Shown here piece after piece: positions 17,878 to 24,624 of a stretch of 64,000 bases of DNA. Every line of letters begins with the position of its first letter. The stretch's first letter is position 1. The notes below the pieces were generated by a model that saw only the letters and a list, made by a program, of their open reading frames with translations, was not told the DNA's origin and did not search any database. The position numbers were made by a program, and so were the translations under genes. The DNA is from Eubacteriales bacterium (lineage in GTDB: Bacteria; Bacillota; Clostridia; Oscillospirales; Oscillospiraceae): assembly GCA_030531505.1 (NCBI GenBank), contig JAUNNH010000001.1, positions 186,001 to 250,000 on the forward strand, in the 5' to 3' direction.

Positions 17878-18465
17878 TTATTCCGCCCCGAGCTTTTCGA
17901 CCAGCTGGTGCAGGGCCTGCGAGCGGTGGCTGATGCGGTTTTTCTCCTCCGGTGTAAGCTCGGCGGAGGTGCAGCCGTACTCCGGCAGATAGAAAAGCGG
18001 GTCGTAGCCGAAGCCGTTGGCCCCGCTCTCGCCGTGGGCGATCACGCCGTAGAAGTAGCCCTCGGCCGAGACCTCCGTCCCGTCGGGCCGCGCCAGCACG
18101 ATCGCACAGGTAAAGTGCGCGCCGCGCTGCTCATCCGGCACGTCCGCCATGTCCGCGAGGAGCTTGCGGTTGTTGGCCTTGTCGTCCCCGTGCACGCCGC
18201 TGTAGCGGGCCGAGTAGATCCCGGGCGCGCCGCCGAGCGCGTCCACGCAGAGGCCGCTGTCGTCGGCCAGTGCGCAGCAGCCGGAGATCGCCGCGATCTC
18301 CCGCGCCTTTTTCGCGGCGTTTTCGAGGAAGGTCTCGCCGTCCTCCACGGTCTCGTGCTCGATCCCCGCCTCGCGCAGGGAGAGGATCTCTTCAAAACAG
18401 CCGCCGAGGATGGCCTTGATCTCGACGAGCTTGTGGGCGTTATTGGATGCGATGATGAGTTTCAT
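17878..18465 (-). CDS. rdgB: XTP/dITP diphosphatase (RdgB/HAM1 family)
   Basis: A 195-residue house-cleaning pyrophosphatase that hydrolyses non-canonical purine nucleoside triphosphates (ITP, XTP, dITP) to monophosphates. Family motifs are present: N-terminal IIASNNAHKLVEIK, ALADDSGLCVDALGGAPGIYSARY with the catalytic Asp residues, GFGYDPLFYLPEYG, and C-terminal ISHRSQALHQL. The length is normal. It converges on the maltose-type operon and is divergent from the DUF1648 gene. Confidence 0.93.
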   Translation of the reverse strand: MKLIIASNNAHKLVEIKAILGGCFEEILSLREAGIEHETVEDGETFLENAAKKAREIAAISGCCALADDSGLCVDALGGAPGIYSARYSGVHGDDKANNRKLLADMADVPDEQRGAHFTCAIVLARPDGTEVSAEGYFYGVIAHGESGANGFGYDPLFYLPEYGCTSAELTPEEKNRISHRSQALHQLVEKLGAE

Positions 18466-18532
18466 GGGTCGTTTTCCCGCCTTTCAGAAGTCCTGTCTAC
18501 TATAGCCGAAAAACCGGGCGATTGCAAGAGGC

Positions 18533-18561
18533 TTGCCAAGGCCCGTAATAATCGATATAAT
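18533..18561 (+). promoter_or_regulatory. Promoter of the DUF1648-folate block
   Basis: TTGCCA (18533-18538), 17 nt, TATAAT (18556-18561). A GGAGG followed by a nine-G run (18579-18587) lies between this and the start codon at 18597. Confidence 0.7.
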
Positions 18562-18596
18562 TAGAACAGAAAACAGGAGGGGGGGGGAACGAACGG

Positions 18597-19061
18597 ATGA
18601 AACTCCGACGCCGCTGGTATGACTGGCTGCTGTTCGGCCTTGCGCTGGCTGTGCTTCTTGCTGCCACGGTATATGTGTTCGTCGTCTGGAAACGTCTTCC
18701 GGAGCAGATCCCCAGCCATTACAACGCCATGGGACAGCCCGACGCCTACGGCCCGCGCAGCGGGATCCTGTTTCTGCCGACTGTCGCGTGGTTCCTGTTC
18801 ATCCTGATCAGTGCGGTCGAGTGTTTCCCGTCTGCCTGGAATACCGTGAGCGGGATCCGGCGGGAGAATATCCCCGCCGCTCTGCGCCTGTCAAAGATCT
18901 TGATCGGGACCACCCGGCTGGGGCTGTCGCTCAGCTTCGCCTGGATGATCCTCTGCACGGCGCGCTCGGTCCCCATGGGCGCAGCGGCGTTGCCGCTGCT
19001 GCTTGCGGTGACGTTCGTGCCGGTCATGGTGATCGTGGCGCTGCTCCTGCGTCTGCGGTGA
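18597..19061 (+). CDS. DUF1648-domain membrane protein
   Basis: A 154-residue protein with four probable membrane segments (about 10-30, 60-82, 100-122, 130-152). The first loop contains LPEQIPSHYNAMGQPDAYG, matching the DUF1648 signature found in SdpI-type immunity and regulatory membrane proteins. It is shorter than SdpI itself and its function is unknown. Its ribosome binding region contains a nine-G run whose length could vary. It lies 25 nt upstream of fchA and may be cotranscribed with the folate genes. Confidence 0.7.
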   Translation: MKLRRRWYDWLLFGLALAVLLAATVYVFVVWKRLPEQIPSHYNAMGQPDAYGPRSGILFLPTVAWFLFILISAVECFPSAWNTVSGIRRENIPAALRLSKILIGTTRLGLSLSFAWMILCTARSVPMGAAALPLLLAVTFVPVMVIVALLLRLR

Positions 19062-19086
19062 GCGGCGAAAAACCGGGAGGTATACA

Positions 19087-19704
19087 ATGAACGAATCCCT
19101 GCTTGATTTTACCGGGGCGCTGGCCTCCGCCGCGCCCACGCCGGGCGGCGGCGGCGCGGCGGCCCTGATGGGCTCGCTCGCGGCCTCCCTCGGGGCGATG
19201 TGCGCCCGTCTCAGCGCCGGGCGAAAGCGCGCCCCGGGTGCAGAAGAGCTGGACAAGATCACAGCCGCCTGTGAGGAGCTGCGGCTTTGCTTTCTCGAAC
19301 AGATCGAGGTGGACGCCGAGGCCTTCCGGCCGCTCGCGGCGGCGTACAGGCTGCCGAAGGAGCAGCCGGATCGGGCGGAGGTCCTGCGCCGCTGTTCTCT
19401 CGGCGCCTGCACGGCGGCGGAGACGATGCTCGTCCTCTGCTCGCGCACGGCGGCACAGCTGCAGCGGCTGCGTAAGCTCGCGGGAGCGCTGCTGCAGTCG
19501 GATGTGGGCTGTGCGGCGGCCGCCTGCCGGGCGGCGCTGCTGAGCGCGGCGTACAATATCTATGTGAACACCAGAGCTTATCCCGACGATGCGGAGGCGC
19601 AGCGCCTGGAGAAAACGGCAGAGGCGATGCTGCAGGCGTGGCTTCCCCCGCTGGAGGAAATCGAGCTGCGGGTCCTGATGGATCTGAGAAACGAGGAGAC
19701 ATGA
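19087..19704 (+). CDS. Cyclodeaminase/cyclohydrolase family protein (methenyl-THF cyclohydrolase-like)
   Basis: A 205-residue all-helical protein of the formiminotransferase-cyclodeaminase C-terminal family. APTPGGGGAAALMGSLAASLGAMCARLS is the folate-binding N-terminal signature, and the conserved DVGCAAAACRAALLSAAYNIYVNT segment is also present. Members act as formimino-THF cyclodeaminases or, as FchA, as 5,10-methenyl-THF cyclohydrolases. It has no fused formiminotransferase domain. Its stop overlaps the start of folD (ATGA), so the two products are probably made together. Because that FolD has lost a residue needed for cyclohydrolase activity, the FchA role is the more likely one here. Confidence 0.85.
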   Translation: MNESLLDFTGALASAAPTPGGGGAAALMGSLAASLGAMCARLSAGRKRAPGAEELDKITAACEELRLCFLEQIEVDAEAFRPLAAAYRLPKEQPDRAEVLRRCSLGACTAAETMLVLCSRTAAQLQRLRKLAGALLQSDVGCAAAACRAALLSAAYNIYVNTRAYPDDAEAQRLEKTAEAMLQAWLPPLEEIELRVLMDLRNEET

Positions 19705-20549
19705 GCGAGATACTATATGGCGGCCCGGTAGCCGAGCGGCTGCGCGCCGAGCTCCGGGAGCGGATCGCAGCGCTGCGGGCGCGGGGTGTCCGGCCCTGCC
19801 TTGCGATCGTGCGCGTGGGCGAGGAGCCGGTGAGCCTGAGCTATGAGCGCGCGATGCTGCGTGCCTGCGAGAAGCTGGGGACCGCGGTGCGCTGTGTGCA
19901 ACTGCCCGCGGACTGCGGCACCGAGACGCTGGAAGAGACGCTGCGCGCGATCAGCGCGGACAGGACGGTACACGGCTGCCTGCCGCTGCGCCCGCTGCCG
20001 CCGCAGATCGATGAGGCACGCGCCTGGGCGGCGCTGAGCCCGGAGAAGGATGTGGACGGCGTAACGGACGCCTCGCTGCGCCGCGTCTTTGTCGGGCGCG
20101 GCCCGGGCTTCTGTCCCTGCACGCCCGAGGCGGTGCTGGAGCTGCTGGCGTATTACGGGATCTCTCCCGACGGCGCACGGGTGAGCATCATCGGGCGGAG
20201 CCTTGTGGTCGGGCGGCCGCTGGCGCTGCTGTTGACGGTGCGCAACGCCACCGTAACAATCTGTCATACCCATACCCGCGACCTCGGCGCGGCCTGCCGC
20301 GAAGCGGATATCCTGGTCGCTGCGGCCGGGGATCCGAGCCTTGTGACGGCGGAGCTTATCCGGCCGGGACAGATCATCGTCGATGTGGCGACCAGCGTGG
20401 GCGCGGACGGTAAGCTCCACGGCGACGCCGCCTTTGACGAGCTCCTGCCGATCGCCGGCGCGATCAGCCCGGTACCGGGCGGTGTCGGCGCGATCACGAC
20501 GACGGTGATGATCCGGCATGTGGTCGAGGCGGCGGAAAAACACACTTGA
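19701..20549 (+). CDS. folD: FolD-type methylene-THF dehydrogenase with altered cyclohydrolase site
   Basis: A 282-residue cytoplasmic enzyme of the FolD family, which oxidises methylene-THF with NAD(P) and normally hydrolyses methenyl-THF. The dinucleotide site IIGRSLVVGRPLALLL, the folate loop DVDG and the C-terminal PVPGGVGAITTTVMI are intact. In the catalytic YxxxK motif Tyr48 remains but the Lys is Met52 (YERAM). In the VQLPLP motif the Gln is replaced (PLRPLP). The start at 19701 gives a four-base overlap with the cyclodeaminase gene. An upstream in-frame start inside that gene is rejected because the protein then has a non-homologous extension. The promoter of the following gene overlaps its stop. 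Confidence 0.9.
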   Translation: MSEILYGGPVAERLRAELRERIAALRARGVRPCLAIVRVGEEPVSLSYERAMLRACEKLGTAVRCVQLPADCGTETLEETLRAISADRTVHGCLPLRPLPPQIDEARAWAALSPEKDVDGVTDASLRRVFVGRGPGFCPCTPEAVLELLAYYGISPDGARVSIIGRSLVVGRPLALLLTVRNATVTICHTHTRDLGAACREADILVAAAGDPSLVTAELIRPGQIIVDVATSVGADGKLHGDAAFDELLPIAGAISPVPGGVGAITTTVMIRHVVEAAEKHT

Positions 20550-20574
20550 CTTGCGGCGCGTACCGCCGTATGAT
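20546..20574 (+). promoter_or_regulatory. Promoter of the THF riboswitch-folT unit
   Basis: TTGACT (20546-20551), 17 nt, TATGAT (20569-20574). It overlaps the last codon and stop of folD. The predicted transcript starts near 20581, directly before a leader hairpin. Confidence 0.75.
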
Positions 20575-20585
20575 GATTCTATAAA

Positions 20586-20648
20586 AGAAGGAACGGATAC
20601 GCCGTTTTCGCCTATGCAGGCGGAAACGGGGTGAAGCGAGTTCCTTCT
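20586..20648 (+). other. Structured 5' leader hairpin upstream of the THF aptamer
   Basis: A two-tier stem: outer AGAAGGAAC/GTTCCTTCT (20586-20594 with 20640-20648) and inner 11 bp (20602-20612 with 20619-20629, with one G-T pair). It sits between the transcription start and the riboswitch aptamer and is not part of the known THF aptamer consensus. Its function is unknown. Confidence 0.6.
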
Positions 20649-20651
20649 GAC

Positions 20652-20756
20652 GACAGAGTAGGAGCAGCGCGTTGACCGCCGTCGGCGGTCTGGAGTGCCG
20701 CGGGATGGGAAGTTGCCTGCGGACGAAATCGGTGCTGCTGCCGCTTCCGCTGCCAC
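20652..20756 (+). promoter_or_regulatory. Tetrahydrofolate (THF) riboswitch aptamer
   Basis: The leader contains conserved THF-I aptamer elements in order: AGAGTAGG, GCGTT, a short hairpin (GACCGCC/GGCGGTC), GCCGCGGGATGGGAAG, TGCGGACGAAA and GCTGCCGCTTCCGCTG. Stems AGCAGC/GCTGCT and CCGC/GCGG fit the P2 and P3 arms. It is directly upstream of a folate-type ECF substrate-binding gene, the usual THF riboswitch target. Binding of reduced folates should lower folT expression through the expression platform at 20769-20805. Confidence 0.85.
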
Positions 20757-20768
20757 AAAAGGACGGAG

Positions 20769-20805
20769 CTCCTTTCGTGGCGCCTGCCGCGAAAGGAGTC
20801 TTTTT
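20769..20805 (+). terminator. Riboswitch expression platform: terminator that also buries the folT ribosome binding site
   Basis: A 13-bp stem with one G-T pair (20769-20781 with 20786-20798) has loop GCCT and is followed by TCTTTTT, directly abutting the folT ATG at 20806. The right arm is AAAGGAG, the folT ribosome binding site. The hairpin can therefore act by termination, by occlusion, or both. Confidence 0.8.
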
Positions 20806-21309
20806 ATGCCCAAATTCACGACCAGAACCCTGACACTCACCGCACTGCTCACCGCACTGGAGATTGTCCTCTCCCGCTTCCTGTCGATCAGCGCCTGGAA
20901 CACGAAGATCGGCTTTGCCTTTGTTCCCGTTGTGATCGCCGCGCTGCTGCTCGGCCCGGTCTGGGCCGGGATTGCGGCCGCGCTGGCGGACTTCCTCGGG
21001 GCCGTGCTTTTCCCCGTAGGGCCCTACTTCCCCGGCTTCACACTGACGGCCTTTCTTATGGGCGCGGTCTACGGGCTGTTCCTGTATCGCCGGCAGAGTA
21101 TCGGCCGGATCCTGGGCGCGGTGGCGGTGCACCAGCTCGCGCTGAGCCTGCTGCTCAATACGCTCTGGATCTCCCTGCTCTACGGCTCGCCCTACGGCCC
21201 GCTGCTGATCACGCGGCTGCCGCAGTGCGCGCTGCTCGCGGCGGTGCAGATCGTCGTGATCCAGACCATCGTGCGTCTGCTGCCGCAGCTCAGGAGAATT
21301 ACGCCATGA
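20806..21309 (+). CDS. folT: Folate-family ECF transporter S component (FolT)
   Basis: A 167-residue integral membrane substrate-binding subunit for an energy-coupling-factor vitamin importer. It has six hydrophobic segments and the S-component pattern, including RFLSISAWNTKIGFAFVP and a long conserved loop before PYFPGFTLTAFL. The folate specificity is inferred from the THF riboswitch in its leader and from its folate-enzyme neighbours. EcfA and EcfT subunits are not in the window and are presumably shared. The start is the ATG directly after the riboswitch terminator; an open frame extends further upstream but runs through the riboswitch. Its stop overlaps the next start (ATGA). Confidence 0.92.
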   Translation: MPKFTTRTLTLTALLTALEIVLSRFLSISAWNTKIGFAFVPVVIAALLLGPVWAGIAAALADFLGAVLFPVGPYFPGFTLTAFLMGAVYGLFLYRRQSIGRILGAVAVHQLALSLLLNTLWISLLYGSPYGPLLITRLPQCALLAAVQIVVIQTIVRLLPQLRRITP

Positions 21310-21854
21310 ACACGAAGGCGGAACAGAAAAAGCAGGCCCTTGCCGCACGCCGCGCCTTGAGCGCAGAGGAGCGGAAAGCCCACAGCGCCGCGATCTGCGA
21401 GCGTCTGCTCACGCTCGCGGAGCTTCGGACGGCGGGTACGATCCTGAGCTACCGCGCGATGCCGGACGAGGCGGACCCCGCCGCGCTGGAGCGCGTGCTG
21501 CCCGCGCGCTTTGTCTATCCGCGCTGCCTCGGCGGCGGCGTGATGGAGGCGCGACAGCCGACCGGGCCATGGAAGCCGGGACTCTTCGGGATCGAAGAGC
21601 CGGACCCGGCCTGCTCTGTGCTTGTCCGACCGGAGGAGATCGACGCGGTGCTCGTGCCCTGCGTGGCCTTCGACGAATCGGGCGGCCGCCTCGGCCACGG
21701 CGCGGGCTATTACGACCGCTATCTGGCACGCTGTCCGCGCGCTGCGCGCATCTGCCTCGCCTTCAAGGCGCAGCGTCTGGATCGTGTGGTCACAGAGGCG
21801 CACGACCTGCCCATGGACTGGATTGTGACGGAAAAAGAAAGCATCAAGCCCTGA
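21306..21854 (+). CDS. 5-formyltetrahydrofolate cyclo-ligase
   Basis: A 182-residue enzyme that converts 5-formyl-THF to 5,10-methenyl-THF with ATP. Family features are the N-terminal KKQALAARRALSAEER helix, a central LVPCVAFDESGGRLGHGAGYYDRYL segment (the ATP- and substrate-binding GRLGHGxGYYDR motif) and a C-terminal LPMDWIVTE. Its start overlaps the stop of folT, so the folate salvage transporter and this enzyme are one riboswitch-controlled unit. The stop codon lies inside the terminator stem. Confidence 0.95.
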   Translation: MNTKAEQKKQALAARRALSAEERKAHSAAICERLLTLAELRTAGTILSYRAMPDEADPAALERVLPARFVYPRCLGGGVMEARQPTGPWKPGLFGIEEPDPACSVLVRPEEIDAVLVPCVAFDESGGRLGHGAGYYDRYLARCPRAARICLAFKAQRLDRVVTEAHDLPMDWIVTEKESIKP

Positions 21855-21876
21855 CGGGATACCGTCAGGGCTTTTC
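21847..21876 (+). terminator. Terminator of the folT operon
   Basis: An 11-bp perfect stem (21847-21857 with 21862-21872) with loop GATA, then TTTTC. It contains the cyclo-ligase stop codon and abuts the 3' end of the convergent feoB fragment. Confidence 0.85.
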
Positions 21877-22711
21877 TTATGCGATCGCGGCGAGCTGCGC
21901 GATCAGCGCACAAAGGCAGAGCCCGAGTACCGTCGGGAGCGCCGCGGCGAGCAGGGCCCAGCGCCAGCGCCCGGTCTCCTTTTTAATGGTCAGCAGCGTC
22001 GTAGAGCAGGGCCAGTGCAGTACGCAGAAGACCAGCACACAGAGCACGGTCATGCCGGTCCAGCCATGCTCCAGCAGCAGGCTGTGGAAGACGGCGGTGT
22101 CCCCGATCTCACGCAGCGTCCCCTCGGCGGTGTAGATCATGAGCAGGATGGGCAGCACGGTTTCGTTCGCGGGAAGCCCCAGCAGAAAGGCGAGCAGGAT
22201 CGCGCCGTCCATGCCGAAGAAGCGCCCGAGCGGGTCGAGAGCGGCCGCGCAGCGGCCAAGGAGGCTGACACCGCCCGGCGCAAGATTCGCGAGCAGCCAG
22301 AGCAGCATGCCTGCCGGGGCGGCCACCAGCGCTGCGCGGCCGAGCACGAAGAGCGTCCGGTCCAGCAGCGAGCGCAGCAGGACCTGCCCAAGCTGCGGGC
22401 GGCGGAAGGGCGGGAGCTCCAGCACGAAGGAGCCGGATCTGCCGCGCAGGACGGTGGCCGAGAGCAGGGCCGTGGCGAGAAAGCTCATGGCGGCACTGAA
22501 CACGATCACCGCGGTGAGGCCCAGCGCGGCCCCCCAGGCCGAGAGCCCGGCCGCCGAACAGAAGAGACTCAGCAGCGTCAGCAGCATCGGGAAACGCCCG
22601 TTACAGGGCACGAGACTGTTCGTGAGGATGGCGAGCAGCCGCTCGCGCTCGGTGTCGATGATCCGGCAGCCGATGACCCCCGCCGCGTTGCAGCCGAGCC
22701 CCATGCACATG
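21877..22711 (-). pseudogene. feoB: feoB, 3' fragment (C-terminal gate domain), separated by an inserted element
   Basis: The C-terminal half of the ferrous iron transporter FeoB. The reading frame enters from the inserted element and becomes recognisable at MCMGLGCNAAGVIG, then CRIIDTERERLL, TNSLVPCNGRFP and about seven further membrane segments, ending at the TAA at 21877. The matching N-terminal half with the G domain is 15 kb away at 37953-38945 on the same strand, in the correct order. The break falls inside the conserved GKQALTMC-MGxGCN segment. Excision at the GCACATG repeat would restore the frame exactly. As it stands no complete FeoB is made from this locus. Confidence 0.9.
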
Positions 22712-22731
22712 CTTGAGGATATTTGCGGTGT
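22705..22731. other. Left attachment site (attachment core plus element arm)
   Basis: The core GCACATG (22705-22711) is followed by the element arm that includes TGCGGTGT (22724-22731). The outer side is feoB 3' sequence. The dinucleotide CA at 22708-22709 is the centre of the reconstructed palindrome and the likely crossover point. Confidence 0.8.
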
Positions 22732-22732
22732 G

Positions 22733-24349
22733 TCACCGCCCTCTGTCAAAGCGGTAGACGATGCGGATTGTCTGCCGTTTTGTGCGTTTCCCGTCCGGCC
22801 CCGTTTCGTAGTGCCCCTGTTCCACCTCGATCCGGTCGATCAGCCGGTGGAGCAGATCGGCGCTCAATTCGTCCACACGCAGCAGGTCGTCGAGGCGAGC
22901 GAGAAAGGCTCCCTCGTCCTCGGCGGGACTGTCCGGTGCGAGCGCTTTCCGCAGCCACCGGACCGAACGCTCCAGCCCGGCCCGCTCCGTTTCAAAGCCA
23001 GCCAGCAGCTGCGCACAGCTCGCTGTCGACGCGCCGCCGAGCGCGCTGAGCTCAAAAGCGCGCCGGATCAGCAGCTCCAGCTCCCGGAGCCGGGCCTCCT
23101 CTTCCCGGAGCCGGCGTTCCCGCGTCCCGCGCTCCGCCGCGGCGCGCGCAAGCGCGTCCCGCCTGTACATGGCAAAGAGCTGCGCCCGCTCCGCGCCCGT
23201 CATGGGAAGAAGCGTCCGCAGCTCTGCCTGTACGATCCGGCAGAGCGTATCGTAGCCGATGAAATGGTTGGAGCATGCGCCGGCCCCGCGAGCCTTGTAC
23301 GTCCCGCAGCAGAGGTCATAGATCCGACTCTTCTTGCGCGAGGGGGCAATCGTCATGGCGCGGCCGCAGTCGGCACAGAAGGCGAGCCCGGAAAAGAGAT
23401 TCCGAAAGCCCCGGCCCGGGGAGCAGCGCCGCGCGGCGGTACGCCGCCGGACCTGCTCGAACAGCGCATCCGAAACGAGCGGGGTGTGCGTGCCCTCGAC
23501 GGTGATCCAGTCCTCCCTCCGGTTTGACAGCGTTTCCCGGCTCTTGAAGGAGAGCTTCGTCGTCTTCCCCTGCGTCGTCTGCCCGCGGTATACGGGGTTT
23601 CGCAGCAGCTTGCAGAGCATGGAAGAGGTCCATTCCCGGCGGCCATCGGGTTCCGGGCCCGCCTTTGCACTGTGCAGGCGGCGGTATGCCGCGGGCGTGG
23701 GGATCTGCCGCGCATTGAGCGTGCGCGCGATGTCGCTCGGACGGCAGCCGTCCGCGGCCATCCGGAAGATGGAGCGGACAATCTCGGCGGCCTCCTCGTC
23801 CGGAAGCAGATGATTCCTGTTCTCCGGGTCCTTCCGGTAGCCGTAGGGGGCGAAGGGCCCGATGAAATCTCCTCTTTCCATTTTGGCCCGGAGGGAGGAG
23901 CGGATCTTCTGGCTGATATCGCGGGCGTAGGCCTCGTGCAGGACGAGCATGAAAGGCGCGGCGAGGGCCATCCCGTTCGAGAGCGCTCGGGAATCGAAGC
24001 CGTCGGAAACTGAGAGGAAGCGGACACGATGCCGGGGGAAAACCTCCTCCAGCAGCTCCGTCGTCCGTGCGCTGTTGCGGCCGAGGCGGGACAGATCCTT
24101 GACCAGAACACAGTCGATCTCTTCTGCCTCGATCGCGGCCAGCATACGGCGGAAAGCGGGGCGCTCAAAGCTTGTGCCGGAGTACCCGTCGTCCACGAAC
24201 TCCTCCGCAATCGGGATCTCCTCCCGCGCCGCGAAACGGCGCAGGATTTCCCGCTGTGTAGCGATGCTCGCACTCTCGCCGACGCCCTCGTCGTCTTTGG
24301 AGAGACGCATGTACAAAGCGGCGCGCCGCGGCGCCTCAGGCCCCGCCAT
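22733..24349 (-). CDS. Large serine recombinase (integrase/excisionase)
   Basis: A 538-residue site-specific recombinase. The N-terminal resolvase domain shows the nucleophile Ser in YMRLSKDD, then DGYSGTSFERPAF and VLVKDLSRLGRN. A recombinase domain follows (PFAPYGYRKD, ARTLNARQIPTP). The zinc-ribbon domain has CADCGRAM and later cysteine pairs, with a coiled-coil insertion (about 385-450) and the C-terminal IRIVYRFD. All domains are intact, so it is probably active. The ATG at 24349 is chosen for a GAGGAGG site 8 nt upstream; it overlaps the stop of a small upstream gene by one base. It ends next to the left attachment site and most likely integrated this element. Confidence 0.95.
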   Translation of the reverse strand: MAGPEAPRRAALYMRLSKDDEGVGESASIATQREILRRFAAREEIPIAEEFVDDGYSGTSFERPAFRRMLAAIEAEEIDCVLVKDLSRLGRNSARTTELLEEVFPRHRVRFLSVSDGFDSRALSNGMALAAPFMLVLHEAYARDISQKIRSSLRAKMERGDFIGPFAPYGYRKDPENRNHLLPDEEAAEIVRSIFRMAADGCRPSDIARTLNARQIPTPAAYRRLHSAKAGPEPDGRREWTSSMLCKLLRNPVYRGQTTQGKTTKLSFKSRETLSNRREDWITVEGTHTPLVSDALFEQVRRRTAARRCSPGRGFRNLFSGLAFCADCGRAMTIAPSRKKSRIYDLCCGTYKARGAGACSNHFIGYDTLCRIVQAELRTLLPMTGAERAQLFAMYRRDALARAAAERGTRERRLREEEARLRELELLIRRAFELSALGGASTASCAQLLAGFETERAGLERSVRWLRKALAPDSPAEDEGAFLARLDDLLRVDELSADLLHRLIDRIEVEQGHYETGPDGKRTKRQTIRIVYRFDRGR

Positions 24350-24531
24350 CAGTCCGCCTCCTCTGCGCGGAGCGCGCCGCGGCATCGCCCCTGCGGCCGC
24401 TCTTCCAGCAGCTCGTAAAGCAGCGCTGCGGCCGGCCGCTCGCCTCGGAAGTCACGCTCCACGCAGATTTCTGCCCCGTCGATCCGGTAAAGGCAGGCGT
24501 TCATATCAGGCTTCTTGTCCAACAGGATCAT
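24349..24531 (-). CDS. Small protein coupled to the serine recombinase
   Basis: A 60-residue ORF whose stop overlaps the recombinase start (TGATG), indicating translational coupling. It has a Met-rich start (MILLDKKPDMNACLYRIDG), then acidic and basic segments (VERDFRGERPAAALLYELLEER). No known domain is recognised. An accessory role for the recombinase, such as directionality control, is possible but not shown. The ribosome binding site is weak. An internal Met ten codons in is an alternative start. Confidence 0.55.
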   Translation of the reverse strand: MILLDKKPDMNACLYRIDGAEICVERDFRGERPAAALLYELLEERPQGRCRGALRAEEAD

Positions 24532-24573
24532 CCCGCCGCCAGTATATGCGCGCGGCCCGGCCGCAAGGACGAA

Positions 24574-24608
24574 AAAAGGCTGTGGGCAATTCAGCCCACA
24601 GCCTTTTG
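24574..24608 (-). terminator. Terminator of the HtrA-like gene
   Basis: A 14-bp perfect stem (24574-24587 with 24594-24607) with a 6-nt loop, followed on the minus strand by TTC. Arms with A and T tracts allow termination in both directions. Confidence 0.85.
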
Positions 24609-24624
24609 TGCTGCGTGAAACATG

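Noticed and set aside
20586..20648. The leader hairpin as part of the THF aptamer
   Set aside because: The conserved THF aptamer elements are all found downstream (20652-20756), and this stem closes on itself without them.
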